From Desulfosporosinus sp. BRH_c37 (GTDB taxonomy: Bacteria > Bacillota > Desulfitobacteriia > Desulfitobacteriales > Desulfitobacteriaceae): a DNA stretch of 36,270 nt. The translations under genes were made by a program, and so were the position numbers. Numbering within the stretch: position 1 is the stretch's first letter; each line of letters starts with the position of its first letter. Below are positions 1 to 7,678 of this stretch, piece after piece. Location of the stretch: the NCBI GenBank assembly GCA_001516045.1, contig LOEW01000145.1, positions 1 to 36,270 on the forward strand, written 5' to 3'. The notes under the pieces were generated by a model. It made no database searches, was not told the DNA's origin, and saw only the letters and a list, made by a program, of their open reading frames with translations.

Positions 1-1
1 A

Positions 2-109
2 AGCGTTAGTTACCTCAGTCGTATAGAGGAGAAGTTAAAGAAACCGCATTTTAAAACGTTGAGCAGAATCGCCTTTGCACTAGGTGTTAATCTTAATGAA
101 TTGGAATGA
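2..109 (+). CDS. XRE/Cro-C1 family HTH regulator, C-terminal end (5' truncated)
   Basis: Open from the window edge to a TGA at 107-109. The 35 visible residues include YLSRIEEKLKKPHFKTLSRI and then AFALGVNLNELE. This matches the second half of a Cro/C1-type helix-turn-helix domain: the recognition helix with the SRIE turn, then the 'P-x-x-x-T-L-x-x-I-A-x-A-L-G-V' helix. The protein ends directly after the HTH, so it is probably a small single-domain repressor. The gene beyond the window is unseen, so its target is unknown. It lies 109 bp upstream of a gene with an SOS-type operator and might control that gene or itself; this is inference. Confidence 0.75.
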   Translation, partial: SVSYLSRIEEKLKKPHFKTLSRIAFALGVNLNELE

Positions 110-157
110 AGTTCGATTCGACAAAATATAAATATAACCCTTCGACAGGATACCCCT

Positions 158-186
158 TGTTATAATAGAACACACGTTCTATTATA
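158..186 (+). promoter_or_regulatory. LexA/DinR-type SOS box inside a perfect palindrome, overlapping a promoter
   Basis: Bases 161-186 form an 11-bp perfect inverted repeat around ACAC. The core GAAC-ACAC-GTTC (168-179) fits the Gram-positive LexA consensus CGAACRNRYGTTYC except for the two outermost bases (A and T). A plausible promoter straddles it: TTGTTA at 158-163, 16 bp, TATTAT at 180-185. A second TATAAT lies at 161-166. LexA bound here would block the promoter. The first downstream start is at 219. Confidence 0.7.
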
Positions 187-218
187 AGACAAATGAATGT
201 TCTTAAGGGGGCGAAATT

Positions 219-380
219 ATGTTGGAGAAAGATTTATTATGGCTAATCGAGGATCCACGTCAAGGGCTAAACACATACTCTTGTGCTAAAAGCTTTGTGG
301 ACAGGGAGCTAATTAATTTGAGCCAATGCTTGGATAAACTGCTTAATCAGTATCACGAAATGGGAGGGTTAGGAGTATGA
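219..380 (+). CDS. Spo0E-like aspartyl-phosphate phosphatase family protein (53 aa)
   Basis: An ATG at 219 follows the purine-rich AAGGGGGCGAAATT and gives 53 residues. The C-terminal half contains LINLSQCLDKLLNQY. This carries the Spo0E-family signature S-Q-x-L-D (S35 to D39) in the second helix of the expected two-helix hairpin. Family members dephosphorylate Spo0A~P and hold back sporulation. The N-terminal half (residues 1-20) is less typical, so the family call rests on the signature helix. The gene is first in an apparent operon behind a LexA-type operator, and its stop overlaps the next start (ATGA, 377-380). If the operator works, DNA damage would raise a sporulation brake. The alternative is an unrelated short helical peptide. 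Confidence 0.6.
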   Translation: MLEKDLLWLIEDPRQGLNTYSCAKSFVDRELINLSQCLDKLLNQYHEMGGLGV

Positions 381-676
381 AAAAGATAAAGGAGGAAGAA
401 GATCAATTCAAGAATGAATTTATGGATGACGCAAATGTTCTGATTGAAGTTAATGTCAGTGACGATGAGGGGGAGACATGGCACAGGCGCAAAATAAGCA
501 TGGTGTCCGGGTTGGACGAGTCGGGGCTGAATGCCGGTGAAATGTTCCAGTTTAACGGCGAGAAATATAGGGTTTTGGAAGGGGAAGACGGACTGATAGC
601 TCAGTCATTAATGCCGATTGGCAAGAAGGAGCCATATAGAGAAAAGAAACTGGTTAGGCAAAGAATGCAGAATTGA
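377..676 (+). CDS. hypothetical protein (99 aa), second gene of the SOS-box operon
   Basis: The ATG at 377 overlaps the TGA of the Spo0E-like gene by four bases, and GGGAGGGTTAGGAG just upstream serves as ribosome binding site. I do not recognise the family. The protein is acidic in its first half (many D/E, residues 5-34) and basic at its tail (EKKLVRQRMQN). In between is a predicted beta-rich stretch with GEMFQFNGEKYRVLEGEDGL, which looks like a small beta-barrel or SH3-like fold. There are no Cys residues, signal peptide or membrane segment. Translational coupling and shared control suggest it acts with the Spo0E-like protein. YolD-like proteins, often found in SOS operons, were considered, but their motifs are not evident. 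Confidence 0.7.
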   Translation: MKKIKEEEDQFKNEFMDDANVLIEVNVSDDEGETWHRRKISMVSGLDESGLNAGEMFQFNGEKYRVLEGEDGLIAQSLMPIGKKEPYREKKLVRQRMQN

Positions 677-777
677 AAGACAGTCGGGGGATCTTCATAA
701 CATCTAAACAATTTAATCGACATTGTTTTAGAGATTTCGACCAGATGGTCAGTGTATGCTTAAAATGTAGTGAATAA
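673..777 (+). CDS. possible 34-aa peptide coupled to the preceding gene
   Basis: A TTG at 673 overlaps the previous TGA (TTGA), mirroring the ATGA coupling one gene earlier, and opens a 34-codon frame ending at 775-777. The product contains HCFRDFDQMVSVCLKCSE, with a terminal C-x-x-C pair that could bind metal. The ribosome binding site is weak. It may be a genuine small protein, the remnant of a zinc-ribbon protein, or chance. Confidence 0.3.
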   Translation: MKDSRGIFITSKQFNRHCFRDFDQMVSVCLKCSE

Positions 778-1042
778 TTTGTTAATTTAGGATTTAGTTG
801 AAGCCCCCTGAAAGCTTGAAACATGTGCGTATATTACTAATAGGGAATCATATGGACAAAAGCAAGGAAGCCCGATCCAACCCCTGACAAGAGTTCACGG
901 ACTTCCTTCACAAAACCCCCTTACAAAGGGAATATTTGTAATGTAATTATATCCAGTAGCGCAATCACTAACAAGAGGTAAATATTGAGAAGTTGCGTTT
1001 CATGCAATTAATTAATTGGCAATAATGAGGAGAGATGAATTA
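778..1042. other. intergenic region with an imperfect inverted repeat
   Basis: No convincing coding frame is seen. Bases 864-874 and 898-908 form an 11-bp inverted repeat with one mismatch (AAGGAAGCCCG / CGGACTTCCTT) around a 23-base loop. No U-tract follows on the plus strand. On the minus strand the hairpin is followed by a mixed T-rich stretch. Its role is unknown; a promoter for the gene at 1043 should lie here but none is clear. Confidence 0.3.
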
Positions 1043-1309
1043 ATGACAAAACTGAAAAATATGGATGAACGGATAAATATTGACGCTTTTAAAGAGGTTA
1101 TGAATGACCATGAATACAGAAATTACGTTAAAAAAATCAGAGTGACGGAAAACAAAATAATAAGAATAATTGGCAACGGTAAACTGCTCGGAGAATGTGA
1201 AGAGCTAATTTCATTAGCGAATATGATACAACTAGAAAAGGTTTATAAGATGGGATTTCAGGATGGTAAAAATGAATTAAAGGTTGATAAAAAAACGAGG
1301 ACGGCTTAG
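1043..1309 (+). CDS. hypothetical protein (88 aa)
   Basis: The ATG at 1043 is preferred because GAGGAGAG (1027-1034) sits about 8 bases upstream. TTG 1016 and ATG 1025 are in-frame alternatives without such a site. The 88-residue product is charged and mostly helical and ends with LEKVYKMGFQDGKNELKVDK. That tail resembles the 'Y-x-x-G-F-x-x-G' helix common at the end of small Firmicute hypothetical proteins. No catalytic motif, signal peptide or membrane segment is visible, and I do not recognise the family. The stop codon lies in the loop of a 12-bp hairpin, so the gene ends inside its own terminator-like structure. Confidence 0.6.
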   Translation: MTKLKNMDERINIDAFKEVMNDHEYRNYVKKIRVTENKIIRIIGNGKLLGECEELISLANMIQLEKVYKMGFQDGKNELKVDKKTRTA

Positions 1310-1320
1310 CCGTCCTCGTT
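1294..1320. terminator. 12-bp perfect hairpin overlapping a stop codon
   Basis: AACGAGGACGGC (1294-1305) pairs perfectly with 1309-1320 around a TTA loop. The TAG stop of the 88-aa gene (1307-1309) lies at the loop. On the minus strand the hairpin is followed by an uninterrupted T-run, so it is a strong terminator in that direction. On the plus strand the downstream tract is A-rich. A weak second plus-strand hairpin follows at 1340-1359 with TTTATTT after it. Confidence 0.65.
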
Positions 1321-1369
1321 AAATAATCTGATGTTCCACAAATGTACCACGATACATTTTTATTTCTAA

Positions 1370-1391
1370 AATAAAAAGGGCCGAAGCCCTT
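1370..1391 (-). terminator. Rho-independent terminator of tRNA-Trp
   Basis: Read on the minus strand, AAGGGC-TTCG-GCCCTT (1391-1376) is a 6-bp stem with a stable UUCG tetraloop, followed by TTTATTTTAG. It lies 11 bases beyond the CCA end of the tRNA. Confidence 0.85.
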
Positions 1392-1401
1392 GGTACATGC
1401 T

Positions 1402-1475
1402 TGGCAGGGGATGCAGGAGTTGAACCCGCATCAGCGGTTTTGGAGACCGCTGTTCTACCATTAAACTAATCCCCT
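1402..1475 (-). tRNA. tRNA-Trp (anticodon CCA)
   Basis: The minus strand reads AGGGGAT (acceptor), a D-arm with TTTAATGGTAGA, an anticodon stem GCGGT/ACCGC enclosing CTCCAAA with anticodon CCA, and a T-arm with GGTTCAACTCC. ATCCCCT, discriminator G and an encoded CCA (1402-1404) follow. All seven acceptor pairs match. It stands alone, with its own consensus promoter and a UUCG-loop terminator. Confidence 0.96.
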
Positions 1476-1497
1476 AGAATTTTTAGCAACGAAATGA

Positions 1498-1526
1498 ATT
1501 ATATCGGAAAAAGGGAAAAGTGTCAA
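1498..1526 (-). promoter_or_regulatory. consensus sigma-A promoter of tRNA-Trp
   Basis: On the minus strand a perfect TTGACA (1526-1521), a 17-bp spacer and a perfect TATAAT (1503-1498) lie about 22 bases before the tRNA 5' end. This is the strongest promoter match in the window. Confidence 0.9.
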
Positions 1527-1750
1527 TCAAAAATATTTAGTGTTCGAAGAATAATTGAAAGTTAAGGAACAAGTAGGCAGGATTTTTTAAGTAAAAGCCA
1601 GAATAGGCATAATAAAGTGAGTAACATTTTAAAATCAATCTCCGACCAATTTGAAAGTATTTTTCAGTGTTTCCTTACAAGGTATTAAGGATTAATATTT
1701 TTATGGACCCAGATATGAAGGATAAGAGAGAATGGAAGGGAGGGGTGTTC

Positions 1751-2572
1751 TTGAAAGTCGATCTGCACGTCCATACTCAAGAATCAGATGGTTTACTATC
1801 AGTTGAAGAGGTCGTAAACCTCGCCCATGCCAATAATGTTCAAATCTTGGGTATTACTGACCATGAGAGTACAGAAGGAATTGCCAAGGCTCAAAGTTTG
1901 GCAAAACGTTTAGACATTACAATTGTTCCTGGCGTCGAATTACTAACCAGTTATCAGGGTAAAGAGGTTCATCTCTTAGGATACTTCAAAGATATTTATC
2001 ATCCTGTCTTACAGGCTCGTTTGAAAGAAATACGTGAACAACGAACCACATTGGCTCATGATATGGTTAAATGCCTAAAAAACAGCGGTCTTGCGTTGGA
2101 ATGGCAAGATGTTAAGCGTGAAGTCTATACCGAAGGGGCAGTTAGTAAGGGACATATCATGAGGGCAATGTATCATCGGGAGAGTGGTCAGAACTGGCGT
2201 GTCATAGCAGAATATTTCCGACCGGGGGGAATCGCTTATTTGCCTTATCTGCTGCATTCATTTGAAGATGCAGTAGATCTAATTTTTGCTTGTGGTGGAC
2301 TTCCGATCCTAGCTCATCCTGGACTTTTACCCGATCCAAAAGCAATATTCGAGCTTTTGGCTTATCGGCCCATTGGGCTTGAAGTGTATTATGGTTACTG
2401 GGAAAGGCAAAAAACACTGATCCCCTACTATGCGGAAATCGCAGAGAAATATGCAATCTTGGCTACAGGTGGTAGTGACTTCCATGGCCCTTTTGGGCAA
2501 ATTCAGCTGGGTCAGATGGATGTCCCGCTTGAAGGAGTGTTAAAATTACAGACCTACCTAACAAATGCTTAG
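1751..2572 (+). CDS. PHP-domain metal-dependent phosphoesterase (TrpH/RNase AM-like)
   Basis: The product is about 273 residues from a TTG at 1751, placed 7 bases after AGGGAGG and giving the usual family N-terminus KVDLHVHTQESDG. GTG 1745 is an in-frame alternative. PHP metal-binding motifs appear in order: H-x-H (DLHVHT, residues 4-9), GITDHES, PGVELLT, a histidine in HLLGY, ILAHPG and TGGSDFHG near the end. Length and motif order fit the YciV/TrpH group, whose characterised members are nucleoside 3',5'-bisphosphate phosphatases or 5'-3' exonucleases on short RNA. The substrate here is not proven by sequence. It is the first gene of a probable operon with the potassium channel 41 bp downstream, and the functional link is unclear. 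Confidence 0.85.
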   Translation: MKVDLHVHTQESDGLLSVEEVVNLAHANNVQILGITDHESTEGIAKAQSLAKRLDITIVPGVELLTSYQGKEVHLLGYFKDIYHPVLQARLKEIREQRTTLAHDMVKCLKNSGLALEWQDVKREVYTEGAVSKGHIMRAMYHRESGQNWRVIAEYFRPGGIAYLPYLLHSFEDAVDLIFACGGLPILAHPGLLPDPKAIFELLAYRPIGLEVYYGYWERQKTLIPYYAEIAEKYAILATGGSDFHGPFGQIQLGQMDVPLEGVLKLQTYLTNA

Positions 2573-2613
2573 GTTATTCTTAATTAACCTTCAACCTGAC
2601 AGAAAGGAGCAAT

Positions 2614-3642
2614 TTGTTGGAAAAGCGTATTCGTCTTGCCTTTTTGACCTTGCTTGTAACCCTCATTGTTGGCACAGTCGGCTTAATGTTGACGGAACAC
2701 ATCAGTGTAGGTAAAGCCATTTATTTTACCTTTGAAACAATCACGACGGTGGGCTATGGGGATGTTGATATATACACTGATGCTGGGCATGTTTTTCTGG
2801 TCTTCCTAATGGTAGGAGGAGTAGGCGTGATGGTCAATTTAACCGGAGTCATAACGGCCTTTCTGGTTGAAGGTCAGATGACCGGTGTGTATGGGAGAAG
2901 AAAAATGAACAAAAAGATCGCACGACTTCAAGAGCATATAATTCTCTGTGGAGCTGGCCGAGTGGGCAAGCACATTCTAAACAGCCTTCGAAAAGAGGGG
3001 GCACACTGTGTTGTAATTGAACAACAGGAGGATCTTGCCAATTCGTTAATTGAAGAAGGGTTTTTAGTTATCCACGGCGATTCTACACAAGATGAAACTC
3101 TAAAAAGGGCTCGTATTGAGAAGGCTAATGGACTTATCACAGCTTTACCAGAGGACTCTTTAAATGTCTTTGTTACTTTAACCGCCAAAGGACTTAATCC
3201 CAATATTCAGGTGGTTGCTAGGATGGATCAGTTAGAGTCTGAGAGAAAGTTATTGCGTGCCGGAGCGGACAAAGTGATTTCTCCTGCCACTATAGGCGGG
3301 TTGCGAATGGCGATGTCTATATTAAAACCTAATAGTGTGGATTATATCGATACCGTGATTCATGATCACAATATAGAGGTGGAAATGGAAGAACTGAAAG
3401 TTGACCAAGGGTCTTGCTTGGTCGGGAAGACCTTGGCTACCAGCGGTATTAAACAGCAAACAGGCGCCATGGTTATAGCGATCTTACGGAATCAAGAGAT
3501 TATCAGTAATCCCTGTGCTACGGAAGAAATCTTGGAGGGAGATCTTTTAATTGTTTTTGGGTTAAGGGACCAATTGCATCGTTTAGAAGAGGTTGCGGCA
3601 AACAAAATTAAATTAGAACCAGAGAATATCAAATTGCCTTAG
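2614..3642 (+). CDS. 2TM-RCK potassium channel (MthK-like)
   Basis: TTG start after AAAGGAG; a second TTG three bases on, at 2617, is equally possible. The 342-residue layout is: membrane helix at about 7-26, pore helix and selectivity filter TVGYGD (45-50), second membrane helix at about 58-85, RCK-N Rossmann domain with GxGxxG at 113-118 (CGAGRVGKHI), and RCK-C domain at about 245-330. The filter motif is diagnostic of K+ selectivity. MthK has almost the same length and layout. In this family ligand binding to the RCK ring (Ca2+ or nucleotides, depending on the member) gates the pore. Its neighbour is a four-BON protein, which suggests potassium or osmotic homeostasis (inference). An internal ATG at residue 99, before the RCK domain, could make a soluble RCK subunit. 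Confidence 0.92.
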   Translation: MLEKRIRLAFLTLLVTLIVGTVGLMLTEHISVGKAIYFTFETITTVGYGDVDIYTDAGHVFLVFLMVGGVGVMVNLTGVITAFLVEGQMTGVYGRRKMNKKIARLQEHIILCGAGRVGKHILNSLRKEGAHCVVIEQQEDLANSLIEEGFLVIHGDSTQDETLKRARIEKANGLITALPEDSLNVFVTLTAKGLNPNIQVVARMDQLESERKLLRAGADKVISPATIGGLRMAMSILKPNSVDYIDTVIHDHNIEVEMEELKVDQGSCLVGKTLATSGIKQQTGAMVIAILRNQEIISNPCATEEILEGDLLIVFGLRDQLHRLEEVAANKIKLEPENIKLP

Positions 3643-3717
3643 ATTAAAAGAATGAGGCTTGGGATAAAATACCCTCTGAGTGAGAGAACTACAACTTTTC
3701 ATTGTGGAGGGAGATTT

Positions 3718-4611
3718 ATGCAACATTTACGTTCTGAACAAGAAGTCCTTAGGGATATCAAAAATCTTATTCATACACATTTCGGAGAAAGCGGCCAAGG
3801 ACTTCACGTTGAGGTCAAAGGAGATCGGGCAACACTTTGGGGTACGGTTGATAGTCTTGTAGAAAAGGATTTTTTTGGAAGCCGAGTGGGACGCATAGAC
3901 GGGGTTAGAGAATTGGATAATTCATTAACAGTGGCTAATGACGGGACTATCAAAGATAAAGACATTGAGAAAGGGATTGCTGAACGTTTTCAAGGCTCCA
4001 ATTTTATGGATATTACTCATTTAGGGTGTCGGGTAAGCCGAGGAATTGCTACTCTCCTCGGACATGTTGAGACACAGAGTACGGAACGGTTGGCAAAACG
4101 CTTAGCTTCTCAGGTCCGTGGAGTTAAAGAAGTACGAAGTGAGATCCAGTTCTTAGAAAAGGCAGTGGATGATGCTACTCTGGTAAATAGAGTGGAAAAT
4201 GCCCTGGTTGCCTCTCCGTGGGTTGATGCTCAAGAAATTAAAACAGAGGCTCGCAATGGTTTGATTACTCTAACTGGGTTGGTTGACAATCCGGAAACCA
4301 TGGAATGGGTTGTAGAAACTGCTTATCAGGTACCCGGTGTTAAAGCGGTCGTTAGCGAAATATTTACCCGTCACCGCTCGCAAGGAGACGATTTGTGGTT
4401 AACGGAACAGTTAGTCGCCAAGCTTGGCCAACATCGTTTGAACTCGGGGCAAATACGTGCTTTTGTTCAAGATGGTATTGCCTTTCTGACAGGTGAAGTG
4501 TATTACGAAGAAGATCGCTTACGGGCCGAGAAAATGATTCAGCACATCCCGCAAATTCACGGTGTTAATAATTCAATTAAAATAGCTTCACATTCCAGCA
4601 AAGGTACTTAA
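3718..4611 (+). CDS. cytoplasmic protein with four BON domains
   Basis: The ATG at 3718 follows GGAGGGAG (3707-3714), so the in-frame upstream extension is rejected. The 297 residues divide into four repeats of about 70, at roughly 5-75, 80-150, 153-222 and 226-294. Each has the BON pattern of an initial helix, a strand ending in L-x-G-x-V (LWGTV, LLGHV, LTGLV, LTGEV), a helix, and V-x-x-V or a variant of it. There is no signal peptide, although most BON proteins are periplasmic or envelope proteins, so this one should be cytosolic. E. coli Kbp (YgaU), a BON-LysM protein, binds K+. Since the gene follows a K+ channel by 75 bp, a K+-sensing or buffering role is plausible but unproven. A terminator follows the stop. 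Confidence 0.88.
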   Translation: MQHLRSEQEVLRDIKNLIHTHFGESGQGLHVEVKGDRATLWGTVDSLVEKDFFGSRVGRIDGVRELDNSLTVANDGTIKDKDIEKGIAERFQGSNFMDITHLGCRVSRGIATLLGHVETQSTERLAKRLASQVRGVKEVRSEIQFLEKAVDDATLVNRVENALVASPWVDAQEIKTEARNGLITLTGLVDNPETMEWVVETAYQVPGVKAVVSEIFTRHRSQGDDLWLTEQLVAKLGQHRLNSGQIRAFVQDGIAFLTGEVYYEEDRLRAEKMIQHIPQIHGVNNSIKIASHSSKGT

Positions 4612-4616
4612 AATAC

Positions 4617-4657
4617 ACACAAAAGCCTGCATTTACATTGCAGGTTTTTGTGTTTTT
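4617..4657 (+). terminator. Rho-independent terminator after the BON gene
   Basis: ACACAAAAgCCTGCA (4617-4631) pairs with TGCAGGtTTTTGTGT (4639-4653) with one mismatch, and Ts follow. It closes the PHP-channel-BON unit. Confidence 0.8.
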
Positions 4658-4792
4658 AAAGTTATTTATTCACTTTAGAGGGTTCATGATAGATAAAGAA
4701 AAATATTGCCAGAAATATACTCCACTTGCCTAATCATGACGATATGCTGTTGAGTTATTAGTAATAAACAACTATTGATTCGAAAAAACCTT

Positions 4793-4822
4793 TTGACATT
4801 CACCTAGCTCATCTACCATAAT
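4793..4822 (+). promoter_or_regulatory. sigma-A-type promoter of the FtsK/SpoIIIE gene
   Basis: TTGACA at 4793-4798, an 18-bp spacer and CATAAT at 4817-4822, 26 bases before the GTG start. The -35 is perfect and the -10 has one mismatch. Confidence 0.6.
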
Positions 4823-4848
4823 GAATAAGAAGCGTGGAGGTGGAAGGT

Positions 4849-7305
4849 GTGTCGAAAAGGGAAAAAGAATCAAGTTCTTTTTGGCTTAAATTTGTCAGCG
4901 GCTTAATATTGTTGTTCGCTTTTGCAGGGTTATTGGGTTCATTTGGATTTTCAATTGGAAAACGGGTTTATAGTTTCTTCACTGTGGTTATGGGAAGTCT
5001 GGCCTGGGCTGGGCCCTTATTATGTTTGATTGTAGCTTTCTTGCTCTGGATTTATTCCCCGAATTTGACGTCCTTCTTTTTGTCCGTAAGATCAGGGGCC
5101 CTGGCGTCATCATCTAGCTCTAAGCAACCGGGAAATCGCCGCAAAATGCAGCCCGATAAGGGTATCTCTCTTCCTGCAGGGAAGCTTGTTAATTTACAGG
5201 GATTTGATCAATATTTTTTTTCGCCTGAGATGGTGGAAATGAAGGATTCTGATGTCCAAATGGCAGAAGAATTAAAAGAAATAGGGAGAGATTTTCCTTC
5301 TTATTTTGGGACAGGAGAGTCGTTTTATCCTAAGAAGCTTGGTAAAATGACGAGTCTAAAAGGGCTTAAAGATTACATTGAAGAGGTGGACGAAGAGGCT
5401 AGATTTGAACGAGAGATCCCTTGGCAGGATAATTATACGCCAAAAGAGATCCCTAAAAAACCTACAGGGAAACCAGCGAAGTTTTCTTCGGTATTTAAGT
5501 CCCAAACGGATCAAGAAGAATTCTTAGCTCAATTTAAACAAGATGAGAGTTTGCTAAACCCGGAAGAACTTAATGTCGTAGGTGCATTCAGCGAAAGCTG
5601 TGGAACTATCGATGTGTCGGAGGAGATTGTCCATCAAGTTGAGAGTTCAAGTTCCGAAGATATACTGGAGCTTGAACTGGAGGTGGAGCTCGACACAGTT
5701 GTTAAAGAGGAATTAACGAATGAGTTTGAGTTAGTTAATGATTTAAGCGCGGTACACTTGGATTTAGCATGCTCTTCTATGGAATTGGAAGTGCTTGAAG
5801 ATCCCATCCCCCCTGTCGTAACGTTGAAACCGAGGCAGGAAGTATTTGCGGCTCGGTTAGATGATCTTACTCCGGAAAAGGTTGATCAATGGAAGCTTCC
5901 CGATTTTCAATTACTGGACCCTGTTATAAAACGTGTAATAATTCAGGATACGGAAACGCCAAAACAGCTGGAAAAGGTACTACTCGATTTTGGAGTTAAA
6001 GCCAAGGTTATCCGAGTAGCAAGAGGCCCAGTTATTACTCGTTATGAGTTAGCCCCAGCGCCAGGCGTTAAAATAAGTAAGATTGTCAACCTAGCGGATG
6101 ACATTGCCTTAGGGCTAGCAGCTAGGGATGTGCGAATTGAAGCCCCGATCCCTGGAAAAGCGGCTATCGGGATTGAAGTTCCGAATAAACAGGCGCGGGC
6201 TGTCCCGTTTAGAGAAGTCCTTGAAACAATTAGTTTTGGGGAATACTCTTCTAAACTAAAAGTCGCCTTAGGGAAAGATATCGCGGATCAACCTATCATA
6301 GGGGACCTGATAAAAATGCCACACCTTCTTGTAGCAGGAGCTACAGGGTCAGGCAAAAGTGTATGTATTACATCGATCATTAATTCCATTCTCTATAATG
6401 CAAACCCTGATGAAGTAAAGTTCTTGCTTGTCGATCCAAAAATGGTGGAGCTCAGTCAGTACAACGGCATACCGCATCTTTTGGCTCCGGTCGTGATCGA
6501 TCCCAAGAAAGCAGCCAGTGCTTTAAAATGGATTGTTAAAGAAATGGAAAATCGGTATGAACTCTTTGCTGCCGCAGGGGTTCGGGATATAGAACGTTAT
6601 AACAAAATGAAAGCAGGGGAAACGATAAATCGGAAACCAGCCTTGCCCCTCATTGTCGTGATCATTGATGAGTTGGCTGATCTGATGCTGGTTGCGGCTG
6701 GGGAAGTTGAAGAAGCTATCTGTCGCTTAGCTCAAATGGCTCGAGCAGCGGGGATTCATTTGGTAATCGCAACCCAACGTCCATCAGTTGATGTGATTAC
6801 TGGGGTGATCAAGGCCAATATACCTAGCCGAATTTCCTTTGCTGTTTCGTCTCAGATCGATTCCCGCACCATTCTCGATGCAACGGGCGCTGAAAAACTT
6901 CTTGGGCGAGGAGACATGCTTTATTCTCCTCTGGGAGTGAATAAAGCGCTACGTGTACAAGGCTGCTTGGTCACAGATGACGAAGTCGAACGGGTGATAA
7001 CGCACTGGAAAGAATTAGGTAGGCCGGAATATCTGGATCCAGAGCACCTTTTTGCAGAAACAACGCTTAAAAATGAAGAAAGCAACGGACCGGATGATGT
7101 CTTGTTCCTTGACGCAGGACAGCTATTTATAAAGACAGGAATTGCCTCAGTATCCTTTCTGCAGCGTAAGTTGAAATTAGGATATACTAGAGCAGCACGC
7201 TTAATGGATATGCTCCAAGAACAAGGGGTCGTTGGAACCTATGAAGGAAGTAAGCCGCGTCAGGTACTTTTAACTTTAGAAGAATTTAATGAACGATTTG
7301 GGTAA
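4849..7305 (+). CDS. DNA translocase, FtsK/SpoIIIE family, with reduced membrane domain
   Basis: The GTG at 4849 lies 7 bases after GGAGG (4837-4841); GTG 4834 is an in-frame alternative. The 818-residue product has only two clear membrane segments (about 10-30 and 42-65), whereas family members usually have four. An acidic, low-complexity linker (about 75-340) follows, then the beta-alpha motor. The motor has Walker A GATGSGKS (497-504), [16 protein letters not shown], Walker B IIDELAD (D607-E608) and the [13 protein letters not shown] segment. The C-terminal winged-helix gamma domain contains [20 protein letters not shown], which reads polar DNA motifs. The protein pumps DNA through a closing septum during division or forespore formation. 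Sequence does not separate the SpoIIIE and FtsK roles, and the genome may carry a second paralog. Confidence 0.93.
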   Translation: MSKREKESSSFWLKFVSGLILLFAFAGLLGSFGFSIGKRVYSFFTVVMGSLAWAGPLLCLIVAFLLWIYSPNLTSFFLSVRSGALASSSSSKQPGNRRKMQPDKGISLPAGKLVNLQGFDQYFFSPEMVEMKDSDVQMAEELKEIGRDFPSYFGTGESFYPKKLGKMTSLKGLKDYIEEVDEEARFEREIPWQDNYTPKEIPKKPTGKPAKFSSVFKSQTDQEEFLAQFKQDESLLNPEELNVVGAFSESCGTIDVSEEIVHQVESSSSEDILELELEVELDTVVKEELTNEFELVNDLSAVHLDLACSSMELEVLEDPIPPVVTLKPRQEVFAARLDDLTPEKVDQWKLPDFQLLDPVIKRVIIQDTETPKQLEKVLLDFGVKAKVIRVARGPVITRYELAPAPGVKISKIVNLADDIALGLAARDVRIEAPIPGKAAIGIEVPNKQARAVPFREVLETISFGEYSSKLKVALGKDIADQPIIGDLIKMPHLLVAGATGSGKSVCITSIINSILYNANPDEVKFLLVDPKMVELSQYNGIPHLLAPVVIDPKKAASALKWIVKEMENRYELFAAAGVRDIERYNKMKAGETINRKPALPLIVVIIDELADLMLVAAGEVEEAICRLAQMARAAGIHLVIATQRPSVDVITGVIKANIPSRISFAVSSQIDSRTILDATGAEKLLGRGDMLYSPLGVNKALRVQGCLVTDDEVERVITHWKELGRPEYLDPEHLFAETTLKNEESNGPDDVLFLDAGQLFIKTGIASVSFLQRKLKLGYTRAARLMDMLQEQGVVGTYEGSKPRQVLLTLEEFNERFG

Positions 7306-7307
7306 AA

Positions 7308-7342
7308 GCGAGGCACGAGGCGCGAGGTGAGAAGCACGATAG
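7308..7342. repeat. heptamer repeat cluster 1 (inverted orientation)
   Basis: Five consecutive 7-mers GCGAGGC, ACGAGGC, GCGAGGT, GAGAAGC and ACGATAG begin three bases after the ftsK stop. Bases 7308-7320 are the exact reverse complement of 7596-7608 in cluster 2. Confidence 0.75.
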
Positions 7343-7453
7343 TTTACCTCTGTGCCTCAAATTTAGCACCTAGTGCCTCGATAAAAGAGGCTTACTTAAA
7401 CTTTTTCATGTTGTTTTCACATCCCCACTTTTGCATCTATAACATCAAAACAC

Positions 7454-7497
7454 AAGCGTCCTCACTCCACTTTGATAGTGAAAGGAGGTCGCTTTTT
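7454..7497 (+). terminator. terminator-like hairpin downstream of the translocase gene
   Basis: AAGCG (7454-7458), CCT and CACT pair with AGTG, AGG and CGCTT (7490-7494), with small internal mismatches. TTT and then AATTG follow. This is the only terminator candidate between the two large genes. Confidence 0.5.
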
Positions 7498-7575
7498 AAT
7501 TGTTGTAAACACTTAGAATTATGGGGACTGAGTTTTCAGACACCCTCTTTTTCTTCACGGGTATAACCTTCTAAA

Positions 7576-7610
7576 CTCGAGCCTCGAGCCTCGAGCCTCG
7601 TGCCTCGCTG
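7576..7610. repeat. heptamer repeat cluster 2
   Basis: CTCGAGC three times (7576-7596), then CTCGTGC and CTCGCTG: five 7-bp units in perfect register. The CTCGAG core is itself palindromic. Confidence 0.85.
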
Positions 7611-7643
7611 AATGGTTGGAGTGTTTTTTGCGATATTTAACCA

Positions 7644-7678
7644 TTCGAGCCTCGAGCTTCGAACATCGTACCTCGAGA
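7644..7678. repeat. heptamer repeat cluster 3
   Basis: Five more units in register: TTCGAGC, CTCGAGC, TTCGAAC, ATCGTAC and CTCGAGA. They match the cluster 2 consensus NTCGWRC and lie 33 bp downstream of it. The third and fourth units keep the TCG core but have diverged around it. Confidence 0.8.

Noticed and set aside
377..676. YolD-like protein, expected in Gram-positive SOS operons
   Set aside because: Length is similar, but the characteristic YolD motifs are not visible, and no umuC/dinB-type polymerase gene follows.
1667..1750. Longer N-terminus of the PHP protein starting near 1667
   Set aside because: The extra 28 residues show no family similarity. The Shine-Dalgarno site and the canonical DLHVH start support initiation at 1751.
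7576..7678. CRISPR array
   Set aside because: The units are 7 bp with no spacers between them, and no cas genes are present anywhere in the window.
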